DNA of 64,000 nt from NCBI GenBank assembly GCA_021234155.1, contig JAJEKV010000053.1, positions 2,296,164 through 2,360,163 of the forward strand, read 5' to 3'. Below are positions 1 to 11,279 of this stretch, piece by piece (positions within the stretch are counted from its first letter, which is position 1; each line of letters begins with the position of its first letter). Under the pieces are notes generated by a model. The model saw only the letters and a program-made list of their open reading frames with translations. It was not told the DNA's origin and ran no database searches. The DNA comes from Isoetes taiwanensis. Its lineage: Eukaryota > Streptophyta > Lycopodiopsida > Isoetales > Isoetaceae. The position numbers and the translations under genes were made by a program.

Positions 1-540
1 CTCCACACTACAAGCTCAATCCATTGTGGATATGGATGTCAACGAGGTAATCTATCCAAAACCGCATTTGCGCATTTAAGAAAGCGAAGAAGAACCAAGA
101 AAGAAGAAATGTCAAGAAAAAGACACTAGAGGAAAAGAAGAAGAGGGAAAGATTGAGCTTGCGCACTGGCGTAAGGATCCAGGTTCAAGAAGTGCAAGCG
201 ATAAAAGCGTCGTATTGTCCTTAATTTGCTAACGTCTTTCCATAAACATACCAAAAGAATTGAGGATAGCATGAAGAAAGAAACTTTACTTGAGTTTTTG
301 AGGGATAAAACATTGGAAAAATTTATAGGTGGAGAATTAAAGGATTTGGAAGCCAAGAGCATCGGCCATTAGAGTCTCCGGGACTCTATGCAGACGGTGG
401 AAACTCTCTACCGGCAATGACGCCTTTCAGCCAAGAATAACCGCCTTTGCAATGTCTACCAGACATCAGGTACAGATTCTCAAACAAGTGACAAAAATCA
501 GCTAGAGAGATCTTGAAAGGTATTAGGTGTTCACCCAAGA

Positions 541-771
541 AACCCAAAGGCAAAGAAAAAGAGGGCCGAGATCGATTACAATGGTGGAAAATGGGTTTCT
601 TATAAGAGGGCTAAAAGATTCGATGCAATTTCAGATGAACAAATAGAAAAGATTCAAAAATTTTAGATTGAGAACACCAGAGTATCTCCTAACACAAAGG
701 ATGTTAGAACTAGAAGATTGGAGAGAAATGTAAGAGAAGAACATGTTGCCCACTATCTCGAGGAATCACAG
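541..771 (+). pseudogene. unidentified lysine-rich exon, copy 1
   Basis: I do not recognise this protein. One plus-strand frame reads as a basic, charged peptide that includes DYNGGKWVSYKRAKRFDAI and later NVREEHVAHYLEESQ. One in-frame TAG interrupts it near 664. It ends with CAG followed by GTTAGT, a good plant splice donor, so it may be an internal exon of a plus-strand gene that begins off the window. The related stretch 60-360 upstream is also lysine- and glutamate-rich but has no open frame I can follow. The second copy lies at about 18,100-18,335. Confidence 0.3.
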
Positions 772-1284
772 GTTAGTTTATAAATTCTGTTCGTGCTTAG
801 TGTGGTGGTGCATGTGGTGGTTATTGTGTTGTACATTGATTGTGGTGTACTGTATGTAACATGTGAATTGTGTGTAGTTGACTCTGAAATGCAGCTAATT
901 AATATTTAATGTTGGAAATATTAGAACATGACAGAATTGTGTTACAAGTACTATATTCGTTTACTGGGTCTGTGTGTACAATCTAAAAATATTTGAGAAT
1001 GACAGATAACTGAAAAACTGATCCTAAAAGTTTAATTGAATTATTCAACGACAATAGGCGTTCTCTCAATCTCGCGATCAACTGGTTTTTCGAATATCAA
1101 TATCCCACATGCATTTTGTTTATCCTGTAACCTTGAACCATTGGAAATAATCTTATATTATAATCTTATACCGTAATTCTTGGATCAAGCCCTAATGTGA
1201 GTGGGCGAGATCATCTCGATGCATCCAAGGGCCAAGATTTCTCGCACAACTTCCTACCACCATGATTGGTCATGTTTTGATCTC
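772..1284. other. non-coding spacer or intron
   Basis: It begins after the putative splice donor with a GT-rich stretch (GTGGTGGTGCATGTGGTGG) and then becomes AT-rich. No gene is seen. It is duplicated at 18,336-18,820. Confidence 0.4.
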
Positions 1285-2850
1285 TTATGGGGAAAGGGTA
1301 AAGGAAAGGGGGGGAAAAGAAAAAGAGAGGAGGAAAGGTAAAAAAGCCAGGGGAAAAGGGAAAATGAGAAAAGGGTGGATATAAGAGAAGAGAAATATGT
1401 ATGGGAAAAGGGAAAGGGAAAGAAAAAATCAAAGTGGGCGGGGAAGGGAACCTTAGAAAAGGACACGAGGACAAGGGAAGATGTAAAGGGAAAAAAGGGA
1501 AATGGCATGGGAAAAGGAAAAGAATGGGGAAAGGAAGGAAAAAAGGCCATGGGAAAAGGAAAAGGGAAAAGGATGGGGGAGAAGGAAAGGGAACAAGGGA
1601 AAGTGAAAGGAGAAAGAAAAGGAGGGGCAAAGGAGGAAATAGAACGGGAAAAAGGGCATCAAAAAAGGAAGAGGGAAAGAGAAAAAGGGAAAGGGAAAAG
1701 GGCGAAAAAAAAAAGGGAAGAAAAAAAAAAGACATGTAAAAATAGAAACTGGGAAGAGGGAAAGGGTGGGGGAAAAGGTAAATAGAAAAAAAAAGAAAGA
1801 GAAAAAAATGTGGAAAGTGCATGGGAAAAGGAAAGGAAGGGAGAAAGGGTGAAGGAAGGGGAAAAGGCAACGATAAAAAGAGGAAGAGGGAAAGGATCGA
1901 GAAAGGAGGAAAACAGAAGGAAAAAGTTCATTAGGAAAAGGGAAAGAAAAAAGGCCGAGAAAAGAAAAGAGGAAAAGGGTCAAAAAAGAGGAAAAGGAGG
2001 GGAAAAAAGGGTACGTGAGAAGGTGAGGAGCAAGGAATTGAAAAAAGGGAAGAGAAATGGGAAAAGGGCACGGAAAAAGGGGAAGAGGGAAAGGGTGAGG
2101 AAAGGGAAAAAAGAGCAACGGAAAAAGGAAAAAGGAAAAAGAAAAGAAAAAGAGGAAAGGGGAAAGTGCAAAAAGGAAAAAAAAATGGGAGAGGGTGGGA
2201 AAAGGAGGAAAAAGACACATAAAAAGATAGAAAAAAAGGAGAAAGAGGCATAGGGAAAGCAGAAAAAAATGAAAAAGGAGGAAAAAGAAAAGGAAAAAAA
2301 AACAACGGAGAAAGTGAAAGGGTGGTGAAAGAATGGAAAGAGAAGGAAAAGGAAAAAGAAAAAGGAAGGGGAAAAGGGGAAGGGAAGGGAAAAATGGGCA
2401 TGAGGAAAAGGAAAAGGAAATGGAAAAGAGAAGGCGAAAAAGGAAAGGATAAAGAGGAAGAGGATGGGAAAGGAAGAAAAGGGCACATGAAAATGTGCTA
2501 AAAAGAGAACGAAGAAAAGACGTGGGAAAAGGGAAGTGAAAAGAAAATGAAAAAGGAAGGGGAAAAGAAAAGGGAAAATGGGAAGGGGCGGGAAAGGATG
2601 AAACGGAAAAAGTCCGGCTCATAAAAAAGGGAAGGAAAAAAAAGGAAAAAGGAAACGGAAGGGAAGAGAAGGGAGAAGGGAGAAGGGGATAAAAAAAAAA
2701 AAAAAAAGAGAAAAAGGAAAAAAAAATAAGATGTGTAGGAAAATGAGAAAAAAAAAAAGGAAAAGGAAAAGGAAAGTATGTAGGGAAACGAGGAAAAAAA
2801 GGAAAATGGAAGGATAGAGGAAAAAGGCAAAGGGAAGAGGAAGGGTGTTG
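1285..2850 (+). repeat. 1.57 kb polypurine (G/A) tract, copy 1
   Basis: The plus strand is almost pure purine for about 1.57 kb, made of degenerate GGAAAAGGGAAAGG-type units with no fixed period. Both strands are open in several frames, giving Lys/Gly/Glu/Arg-rich or Phe/Pro/Ser/Leu-rich translations. These are products of composition and not genes. Long purine-pyrimidine tracts of this kind can form triplex (H-DNA) structures. The second copy at 18,825-20,008 is about 380 bp shorter. Confidence 0.95.
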
Positions 2851-2859
2851 AATGTACAA

Positions 2860-3239
2860 AAAGAAACCTCTTAAAGCTCGATGTCAGGGTTTAGTTTCTA
2901 TTATATTAGATTTATGAAAATGAATCGAAATTTGAATAGGTTTATCTCCCCAAGACAAAACCAACTTATGTTGACAAAGAACGCGGGCACCATTACTAGT
3001 ATATAACTTAAGAGATTATCTCACCTTGTGTGCAATCTTTGAAATACAAACTGTTTCTTCAACTTAATCAATATGATCATGAGATCATATTTGTTCCTAA
3101 ATCTTGTTCCTCAACCTAAATATATGTTACCCCTTAGGTATGGACATTGTGCTAGAAACTTACCTTGAGAGTGAATCATATAACATGATTATCTCAACAA
3201 TTCCCTTCATGTTATATCAAGATAGCTGGTCTCACCCTC
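2860..3239. other. spacer between polypurine tract and copia remnant
   Basis: AT-rich sequence with no recognised gene, repeated at 20,020-20,380. It lies downstream of the copia coding remnant, where a 3' untranslated region or LTR would be expected. I could not identify LTR ends, a polypurine primer or a target-site duplication. Confidence 0.35.
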
Positions 3240-4400
3240 TCGAGCTCTTACAAATCTTTCCGCCAGACCTTTGTCAATATGTCGTACAAGCCGCATCAGC
3301 AAGATTCACATATGTCAATTTTGCTAAGCCCTTACCAACCGCTTCCCTAATAAAATGTAGTTCTAGCTCAATGCTTTGATCTTCATGCAAGATAAGGTCC
3401 TTTGACATTGCTATACAACTTGTGCCACAATAAATTTCGGGTGGCTGGTTGCAAGAAGCCAAGTTCTGCGGAGTAATCTTCTTCCCAAATTACCTCTTTA
3501 ACACAAAGTACCGGTGATACTCGCCTTCAAAGACTTTGATAAAGCTTATTGAGCTCGCTTTTTTACACTTCCCAAGCTATTGGTCCACCTCCCAAGAACA
3601 TTAACAGTCTAAGTAGGACTCTTCTAGTCCAAGTCACCTTAATCAAGAGATCACAAGAAGATTTCAAGATTAAATCTTAGGTACAATAAGGATCCCAATA
3701 TCCATTGTTCCTTTAAGATATCCGACAATTTTTGTTTAAAGAATCCAATGATCCTTCCCAGATCATTATTATACCTACTCAAAACATTCACAATGTGAGC
3801 AATGTCCGACTCTCAGACAGCTTGGCCACATAGGATAAACATCCTATTAAAGACCCTGTATGGGTTTTGATCATTTATCATTTTTGGGGCACATTTGGTC
3901 CTGAGATTTTGTTTCCTCGTCACGCCAGAGTTTTACAAACATCAGACTCCTCCATTTTAAATTTTTTAGCATACTTTCAATCTGATTTTTCCTCGAGATA
4001 ATATCATGACTTTTATTTTGCTCGATCTCTTTTTGACTTCAATCCCTAAAAATTTTGCGGCCTCCCGTGTCCTGCATTTTGAATCTTTTGTTCACCATCT
4101 TTGCAATGTTGCAAACAATTTTGTCCTTTTACATCATGATGTTGTCATCTACATAAAGCGGCAATAATGCACCATTCATTCCCCTGCTTCAAATTTGTAG
4201 ATATTTCCATATGAACTTGTTAAACCCCCCGATCAACTAGGAATGAATCCATACACTTGTACCACTTTGATCCATTGTGTCCTATAGTGAGATGCACTTT
4301 GTAATGTAATCTATTTCATCATCATCCACATGTCTCCAAACTCCCCAAAATTGATTATGGCTCATTGTGTTGAGTTCTCCGCTTAACCATAGAATTTTAA
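3240..4400 (-). pseudogene. Ty1/copia RT-RNase H remnant, copy 1
   Basis: Minus-strand fragments match the 3' part of a plant copia pol gene. The reverse transcriptase YVDD catalytic box is at 4,144-4,155. It is followed by the RT-RNase H linker (nuclear-encoded copies read DIAH.VNVLSRY) and then by an RNase H tail containing CIAMSKD and HFIREAV near 3,300-3,430. Frameshifts occur throughout. The N-terminal half of RT, integrase and gag are absent upstream, so this is a truncated element. The better copy is at 20,380-21,540. Confidence 0.8.
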
Positions 4401-4486
4401 AACAAAAGACTATGTATGTATTTAACTAAAATACAAATATTTTACCCCAACATGCTGATGATAAAATAAATCTATAACAAATCAAG

Positions 4487-4779
4487 TTATTTACTAATCA
4501 TTCATCTAGTGGTGTTGATTGTGGCACGCCAAAATGCCTACAAAAGCTTTTGGGAGCTAACAATAAGTGACATTTGATCGCAAAATGCCGCCAATCACCG
4601 TGAGCTAACCGGACAGTCGGCCGTCCCAACACACCATTGGGCACCATTGTTTCAAACTCACCAAAGATGGTGTCCCCGATCGGCTCAAATGCTACCGGAT
4701 CGAGCAACTTGATCTATCAACTCTTTATCCTCCTTCCCTCGTATCTAGGGAGGCGATTGTTAAGGTGTTGTTGATTCAT
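4487..4779 (-). pseudogene. small ORF of unknown function, copy 1
   Basis: Minus-strand counterpart of the ~97-residue ORF at 21,638-21,932. The C-terminal part (CRHFGVP) and the stop region are recognisable, but the N-terminal half is broken by frameshifts relative to copy 2. It sits directly downstream, on the minus strand, of the palindromic array, which would therefore occupy its promoter region. I do not recognise the family. Confidence 0.3.
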
Positions 4780-4864
4780 ACCGTTACCAACAGAGCCGGG
4801 GAGAAGAGTAGCTTAAGAAAGGAGTCTAAATGAACGATTTAAAATTGAAATAAATGGCTATATT

Positions 4865-5215
4865 ATTTGTCACGATGACAAAAAGTTTGTCACGAAAGTT
4901 TGTCACGCCGGGCAAAACTATTAAAGTTTGTCAAAGATGATAAATATTTGTCGCGGGGGACAAAAGTTTGTCACGCGGTGACAAAAGCTATTCAAAGTGT
5001 CACGCGATGACAAATATGGTCACACGCGACAAGAAAGTGACATAATTTGTCACGAAAGTGTCAAATTTTAGTCTTTTTGTCACCTGGCTTTGAGTTTGAA
5101 TTTTTGTCAATGAAGCTGCAAAGAAAGATTTGTCTTGTCACGAAAGTGGCAAAATTAAAATACGCGGACAAACTTTATCAAGGTGGACAAATTTGCCTCG
5201 CGACAAAAGACCCCC
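4865..5215. repeat. palindromic TTTGTCACG array, copy 1
   Basis: About 350 bp of closely spaced TTTGTCACG and CGTGACAAA half-sites. Two adjacent half-sites form the 18-bp perfect palindrome TTTGTCACGCGTGACAAA. The spacing is irregular and most units are degenerate in this copy. The array is better preserved at 22,020-22,358. Confidence 0.9.
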
Positions 5216-5546
5216 TTTGTGCCTTGTAGTAAGAGTAAGGATTGTCGACAAATTAAGACATTTATACTCCCTGAGAATAAGACGAGAGTAAGCTTTCAAT
5301 GGCTTATGGCAAATGTACTGCTCCTTATCTATGACTTGTATTAAGGCCCGTGATTTCTTTGAACTTAGTAAAACTCAAGTGCCTATACGTAAATTAGCTA
5401 GTAATCAATAAAAGGATTTTTTTGGTTGAAACTTAAGCTTATGAAAATCTTAAGCATAAAAACACAATTCTCTTTTAATTCTTTTGTCATGAAATGATCA
5501 CTTGATAAAATTTATTATTATAAAAATGATTAATCAAAAAATAAAT

Positions 5547-6800
5547 TTACAACCCAATGCTCCCAAGTATAGACTTGAGAAGCTCCATATGAGGGTTACA
5601 ATTTCTTATACTTTGAAAGCCCACTATATTGTTGAAGCCGCTCAAAACAAGCATTAAAACCCATGAGACCCGAAAGCCCAAGCATTACATATATCATTGC
5701 CTTCCAGATATCGTAATGTTCTTAACAAGCATCACCATTGATCTTTGTCAAAACATATGGTAAATTGCATTTCCAAAATTGCCCCTTCATTCAATCCATT
5801 CTCAAAGTAAAATTTAAAAAATTAGAAAATCATCAATGCAGCATCCTCATCCCTCCGGAATTTGGGAGGCTAAAATGACTTCCTCGCTCTCGTGTTTTTT
5901 TTAATTAGTGGAGAGGAGCAAGTCGCTCATAATGCGATACATGATGTAACTAAATAAGTCTTCGCCAAAAACCGCTTTTGTTGATCCCCGTGGTCAACAA
6001 TCATATCTCTAGACAAAACTATATGGTGGCTACCTATCATAATCTTCTTTTAGTTTCAAAATGAAAAGCTCCAAACTTGTTGCCGCTATCGGTATTTTTA
6101 AATTTTGTTGTTTTAGATATTTTAATAGCGCCTCGTCCAAGTATTAAGGCCCCTTCATCATTGTCTACTATTATTCCAATTCGCATATAATTGGCAAGCA
6201 AATTAATAATATATGGTGATTGAGAAGAATCGGAAAAGAAATTGTGGGCATTATTGAATCCAAGGATGCCAAAACCTTCAAAAAATTGATCACTAGTACT
6301 TTAAAACCCCATATACTAGATTATATGAGTTCTCCTCGTAGGGTTAAAAAAATGCAAATCAAGCCCCCTTTGAAATAAAACCTAAAACCTTTGTTGTGGT
6401 CCAAGGAAATACCAGAAATCGACATCTTTAGTACTTTGAACAAAAATATCTATGGGCCAGCGTACTACAATCATAATCAGCATCAATATTGCAAGAAACA
6501 TATTGATTTCTTCATATGTGCACTATTGTCAATAATAGAGTGATGTCACGACTGAGTCAATAATAAGATTCATCATTTCATAATTATCGTGATGGATTTT
6601 CATGGTTGCAACATAACTATGTAATCTTAATCGCCATTTCTATATACTATTATGGATTTCAGCTTTGAACTAAGAAAAAAATGTTGGGAGAAGTGTGGGA
6701 TGAAGTCTTCGGCGGGTGAGTTGGGATCATTATGGTGAAAATGATCCCAACATGGTGGAAAAAATGAAAAACAAAAGATGAAGAGAGGCAATATTGACAT
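5547..6800 (-). pseudogene. pepsin-like (A1) aspartic protease, copy 1
   Basis: Duplicate of the minus-strand protease gene at 22,688-23,916, with the same N-terminal hydrophobic leader (MSILPLFIF) and the same C-terminal region. It carries more frameshifts than copy 2, so no long open frame survives. See the copy 2 entry for the domain evidence. Whether the breaks are genetic decay or base-calling errors cannot be decided from this sequence alone. Confidence 0.6.
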
Positions 6801-6873
6801 GATAAAATAGTTCAATATGATAGAAATGATTTAAGAGAAATTCAATGAAAACAAGAGAGCTTCTTCAGCTCTA

Positions 6874-7600
6874 ATGACATGTTTAACAAAAATTTGGACT
6901 TATCCAAATCATGCCATGATAATATTATATGTGTTTTTAGCTTTTATTAATTTTAATAATTTGTTCCGCTTATCTTTAGATAAGAAATATGGTACTTACT
7001 AAAAAGTTTAAAGTTGCTTAAACTAATTCTTGGTTCCATCTTTTTAGAATTAAAATTTCATCTAAGATAACCTTGTCTAATTAAAATGCTTTTTTTGAAT
7101 ATTTAAAGAAAGTTTTACATTGAAATTAATTAAATGAGTACGCTTATGTTTGAATAAAAATATATTTTCTTTCATCAATAATAAATTATTCAATAGTTAT
7201 TATTAAACCAATAACTTATATCATTTAATAAATTTCAACCTAAAACCTTCCTCGTAAATTTTTAAAAAATATAAAAAGTTTGTAAATTGTGAAATCTTAA
7301 TAATAGTTTTTAAGTCAATCGCCATTTAATTATCATGATTGCTAAATCTTGAATCAAGTAAATCAATAAAAATTGAAATATTTATATTCTTTGAAATGTC
7401 TAATTCTAAATAGATTCAAATAAAAATTAGTTTGAAAAATCAAGTTTATTCTTTGATAATCATTATAGTTTTAATTTAAAGAGAAACTTATAAAAATTAT
7501 AACAATCAAGAAGAATCACACAATACATATATATTCTTATAATGGCTCTTGAAGCATTATCTATTAAATCAATAAGTCCAAATTTTGTTGAATATGTCAT
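6874..7600 (-). mobile_element. ~730 bp TIR transposon (MITE-like), copy 1
   Basis: The element is 727 bp and AT-rich. Both ends carry an inverted repeat beginning ATGACAT(R)TTYAACAAAA and continuing into TTTGGACTTAT. It is flanked on both sides by the 4-bp direct repeat TCTA (6,870-6,873 and 7,601-7,604), as expected of a target-site duplication. No transposase is encoded. It is duplicated with its flanks at 23,993-24,722, and a diverged member sits in the NHL gene intron at 26,728-27,483. Confidence 0.82.
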
Positions 7601-7604
7601 TCTA

Positions 7605-8255
7605 GCAAAAATCTTGAGTAAAGGAATAGAAAGAGGTAATTCAATCCGTTTACAAGATATTATCCGAAGGTCGAATTCTTCTCACCTAACCCCACTAAAC
7701 TAAGATTTGAAGGATCACTAAGATAATTCCCTATCAGAATCGATCACAGATGAGCGCCATTTCTTGTTGGTGGTCGGGTCAAACATGGTCGCTACGCTGC
7801 ATCAATCCTTTGGAAGATGGCGCTTACCGCTGCTAGGTCAGCCGGGCAAACAACAAGTGGTCACGCAGTTGCCGCTTGGAGTATCGCCCACCAACCAGCG
7901 TTCTACCCAAATTCCCAAGTTCCCAAGTTCACCACCCCTTCAGTTCAAAAGTAATGCGCATCGCCCCAAAAATCGTCCACCATGCCCAAAGATAATCATC
8001 AATACACAATTGCTGTATTTTTCGCACTACGTCCATTCAACCAAAATATCATATTTTCAATGGTCAATGCATTACTTTATTTTGCCCCTTATATCCATAT
8101 TAATGTAGGTAGCAAATCACAAGAGGGCCGATCATATTTATTGAACAAATTTTGAAGCTTGCATATCCTAGAATAAACTGATTGTATGTAAACCTCGAAT
8201 CAAATATTGTTCTAAGTCTCCGCCGCAACAAACCCATAATGCATATCCGTAAGCT
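7605..8255. other. spacer 3' of the NHL-type exons, copy 1
   Basis: This lies between the TIR transposon and the stop codon of the minus-strand NHL-type gene, and probably includes that gene's 3' untranslated region. No gene is recognised. The short ORFs here and in the counterpart at 24,727-25,367 are not conserved between copies. Confidence 0.4.
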
Positions 8256-9361
8256 TTATAAATTGTTCTTCATCATATTTCCTTCGACCAATTCTCCGTG
8301 AATTTCTAATAGCTTATCAATTTTGTTTGAAGGTTTCGGGCTTCGCTGAATCTGCTCATCATTCCCTTAAACTTCTTCGCCTTTTAAATGGTTCTACTTC
8401 CATATGGTCCGCTTCTTCGGTAGACCAAACCACTAGATAAAAGAATTGTGAATAATCTTCATAATAAATCTTGAGTGAATGTCGCTTTGCCGATTGCTCA
8501 ATACATAAGTCCCCATTGGATCAAAGAGTATGAGTTCATAAGAAGAAAGAAAACAACAATGAAAACATTCAAACTAGCATTTGGCCTACCTTGGATCATC
8601 CGGTCAAGTCAATCAAAGGTTTATTGATTTGAAACAATGCCACGTTGAATGGGAGTCTTTACCATAAACATAGAACCCAATGGCTTAAGATGACAACTAC
8701 CATAAATCAACAATTCCAACGACGTACTTGTTGTAAATAAAATAGAGCACAAGCCTCTAAGTCCCGAAAAAAAAAGTCTAACCTAGTAATCTAGGTCACA
8801 TTTTTCCGGAGTATTTATTGGGAACAATAGCAAGGCATTCTGTAAATATGGAAGAAAGATGACCTCTCATATTGACTTTTAATCGGATTAGTCTTATCAT
8901 ACTATTACCACGGGTCGGCAACAGCAAGATCCCGAGTACACAAAAGTATAGTCATCGAAAACCGGGCACTCTACCCAGACCATCGCATGACTTGGACTGC
9001 GGGTAAATCTAATTCGCACTGTAGTCACTCATTACAATATATTAATACTATTAAGTTTAAGATAGACTTAAACAAATAATGATTGTAAAGATATGAAAAC
9101 TCGCTCATTGGCAGTCACCAAATGCCAACAAATACATCAATAGAACACTTTACCAATATCGCTCATGCCCCAAAGTGAAATGTCGCCCTTGGTTACATTG
9201 GTGGCGGTGATATTGATGTGGAACCACCGTGTACAGTAGGTGCCCGGCCTGATTGTTGGCGGTTTGAAGCAGGTCTGGGAAGCCATAGCCAGTTCCTGAC
9301 AAACAGAGACACAAATACGAGGCGGCACAAGCTTGCCTTTTTGGGAAATCAAAGCCGCCAT
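8256..9361 (-). pseudogene. chimeric gene: new first exon joined to NHL-protein 3' exons
   Basis: The last three exons match those of the NHL gene in copy 2: the NHL-repeat exon near 8,880-9,040, the transmembrane exon, and the acidic C-terminal exon ending at 8,256. Upstream, the copy 2 NHL exon is replaced by an unrelated 208-nt open exon (9,154-9,361). That exon starts with ATG (MAALISQKGK) and ends at ATTG followed by GTAAAG, the same donor position. A TATA box lies about 30 bp upstream of the ATG. The exon encodes no domain I recognise. The shared exons contain frameshifts and the same in-frame TAG as copy 2, so a functional product is doubtful. The join is read from DNA only. Confidence 0.5.
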
Positions 9362-9390
9362 TGCGGTGAGTTAACTGCGGTGACAGGGTG

Positions 9391-9400
9391 CTTATATAGC
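9391..9400 (-). promoter_or_regulatory. TATA box
   Basis: On the minus strand the sequence GGCTATATAAGCACC lies about 30 bp upstream of the ATG at 9,361. This is a strong match to the plant TATA consensus and is correctly placed for transcription of the first exon of the chimeric gene. Confidence 0.5.
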
Positions 9401-10200
9401 CATATCACTCATTCACGGACACTTCTTGTTACAAAATTCGATGCCAGTAACGACTCACTCGGCTGTATTTTCGTCTTAAGTGACCCCATGCTATTGAATC
9501 AAAGGGCTCCATGTTTTGCGCATTGCAGCTGCTATCACGTCATCGTGAGTCCACTGTTTTGACCCGGATCCTTCATTCTTCTTCCGAATATTTTTTATGC
9601 TGCTTCTATCGAAATGATGAGATATTAGCGTCTTACAGTGATGTTGTTGAGAAAAATCGGTGAGATATTGAAGAAATCCCTTCTGACTCATGTCGTTCTC
9701 CTTAGATGGATTCTCAGACCAATTCTTTAGTTCTTTGAATCTTGATGGTACAAAACATCTGCGGCACAAAGGTGTGTCTCGTTCAAAATTCAAATATTGG
9801 AAAAAGGCGGGAGTATAAGGTCTTGAAAATAAGTCAAGTAAGAGTGAAAGTGAAGTGGTCTTGAAAATAAGTCACGTGGGCATAATATTTATATGGTGCA
9901 TTATTATTAGTTATAAGGAGTAAGTATATTTATATGGTGCATTATTATTAGTTATAAGGAGTAAATTATTTTTAAGGATTATAATGTGTATTATAAATTG
10001 CATGCATATGTTGCTATTTACATGTGCATTAGGCATTACTAAGGAAAATACATAGGAAATTATAGGTATTTTTCATAGAAATACATAGGATATTGTGTTT
10101 ATTGAAAATGCATGGTATGGGATATTGTCTTGTTGGAAATACATGGTATATCATTTCATTTTAAGCTATCTTTGAATAAAAGTATCAGATAAACATTGAC
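9401..10200. other. spacer with a 41-bp tandem duplication
   Basis: Unique sequence to the right of the duplication breakpoint. A minus-strand open frame at 9,491-9,793 lacks a convincing ATG near its start and has no recognised domain. The motif GGTCTTGAAAATAAGTCA occurs twice near 9,819 and 9,857. No gene is called. Confidence 0.4.
9886..9967 (+). repeat. 41-bp direct tandem repeat
   Basis: Two adjacent, essentially identical units with period 41, each containing TATATGGTGCATTATTATTA. Confidence 0.9.
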
Positions 10201-10299
10201 ATATTAAAAGACAAGTAGGCAAAAATGGGTTACGCCACATTTGTTATATGTTTGATCACATGTGAACAAAGGTATAGCTAACAATGTGATGTTTGAAGG

Positions 10300-11250
10300 G
10301 TTATTCATTTTCGACCTTCTCGGACTTGTTGTGTTTTCACTCAAATGGCATAGGCCGGTGTTTTCATCTTGAAGGGCCTTAGACTGCGTTTTATTTTGAA
10401 GGGCCTTAGAACTATGTTTTCCTGGACCTATATTTTTACTTTGAAGGGGCCTTAGGCTGCCTTTCTCGACTCGCAGTTGAGGAAAGACCCTCAAACTGTG
10501 TTTTGCTTTGGTGGGCTCGGCGGGGTCAGGTCTTGAGCCTGGGTTTAGGCTGGTGCCTTTCTGGGCTGGGTCGAGACACAGGTTTAGGCTGGTTTGTAAC
10601 TCTCCGGGCTCGGTCAGAGACTGGGTTTTCGGCTTTGAGGCTGGCGGTCGAAGATCGTTTCGTTCGACCGCCGAACTCATTTCACTTTGGCTTCCTTTCT
10701 CAACCCATTCTTTACTCTCGAGATGCTTTTCTCGACCGCGCAGTCGAGGCCCAGGTACTGGCAAGCTTTCTGGTTAAAAAAGGAATTTTTTTTTTGCTGA
10801 CTCGTTTTCTCGACTCGCGGTCGAGAGGCCGATGGAGGGCAGGGGTCTTTCTCTCGATAAAATTTTTGCCTACTTAAGAAGGAATTTTCCTTTGTTTTAT
10901 TTTTGGGCTCTAAGCTACATCGGGCCTTTCTGGGCCTGGCGGTCGAGAAAGGGCCCCTCCTCTTGAAATGGCCACACTAGAAGCTGATTTGTTTTCTTAT
11001 TTGTATTATGCCGTAGCATCACTTGCACTAACGATTTTGCCTTTCCAGTACAAATCATGACGAAAGGACATGATCGGGAGCCATGTCGAGACTAATCCCA
11101 ACTGATTCTATTCTCTTCAAGTTATCTTGTGGCTTGGGCGCCTGGAACCTTGCTCTCATGTATTCCCGATGAGTGGTCATGTGCGAAGATGATGTAATAT
11201 TTGTGTCAGCGAGCCATGCATGGTATCTTTAACCATTGTAAACTTTGTTT
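10300..11250. other. GC-richer patch with repeated TCGA hairpins
   Basis: This ~1 kb is markedly richer in G and C than its surroundings. It has two repeat types: degenerate GAAGGGCCTTAG units near 10,360-10,455, and short inverted repeats of the form CTCGAC(n)GTCGAG at 10,465-10,481, 10,731-10,748 and 10,809-10,825. Overlapping ORFs on both strands show no domain. It may be part of an LTR or another old repeat, but I found no ends. Confidence 0.45.
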
Positions 11251-11279
11251 CAATCTAGAACTGATTTCAATCTTTAATA

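Larger units (their letters stand above)
1..9159 (+). repeat. segmental duplication, copy 1
   Basis: This segment is collinear with 17,609-26,282 over its whole length and in the same orientation. It runs off the left edge of the window, so its true left end is unknown. The right end is sharp: homology stops at the sequence CCAATATCG, which is the splice donor region of a minus-strand exon. AT-rich stretches are nearly identical between the copies. Most differences are short slips at CG, CTG and CAG sites and at homopolymers. Confidence 0.93.

Noticed and set aside
1211..2859. Long open frames on both strands, Phe/Pro/Ser/Leu-rich on one and Lys/Gly/Glu/Arg-rich on the other (also at 18,937-20,039)
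   Set aside because: They are a by-product of the polypurine tract. Several frames are open at once on both strands, there are no domains, and the frames are not conserved between the two copies.
10204..10877. Overlapping 186-codon minus ORF and 124-codon plus ORF
   Set aside because: Both lie in the GC-richer hairpin patch, overlap each other in opposite strands and carry no recognised domain. GC-rich sequence lowers stop-codon frequency.
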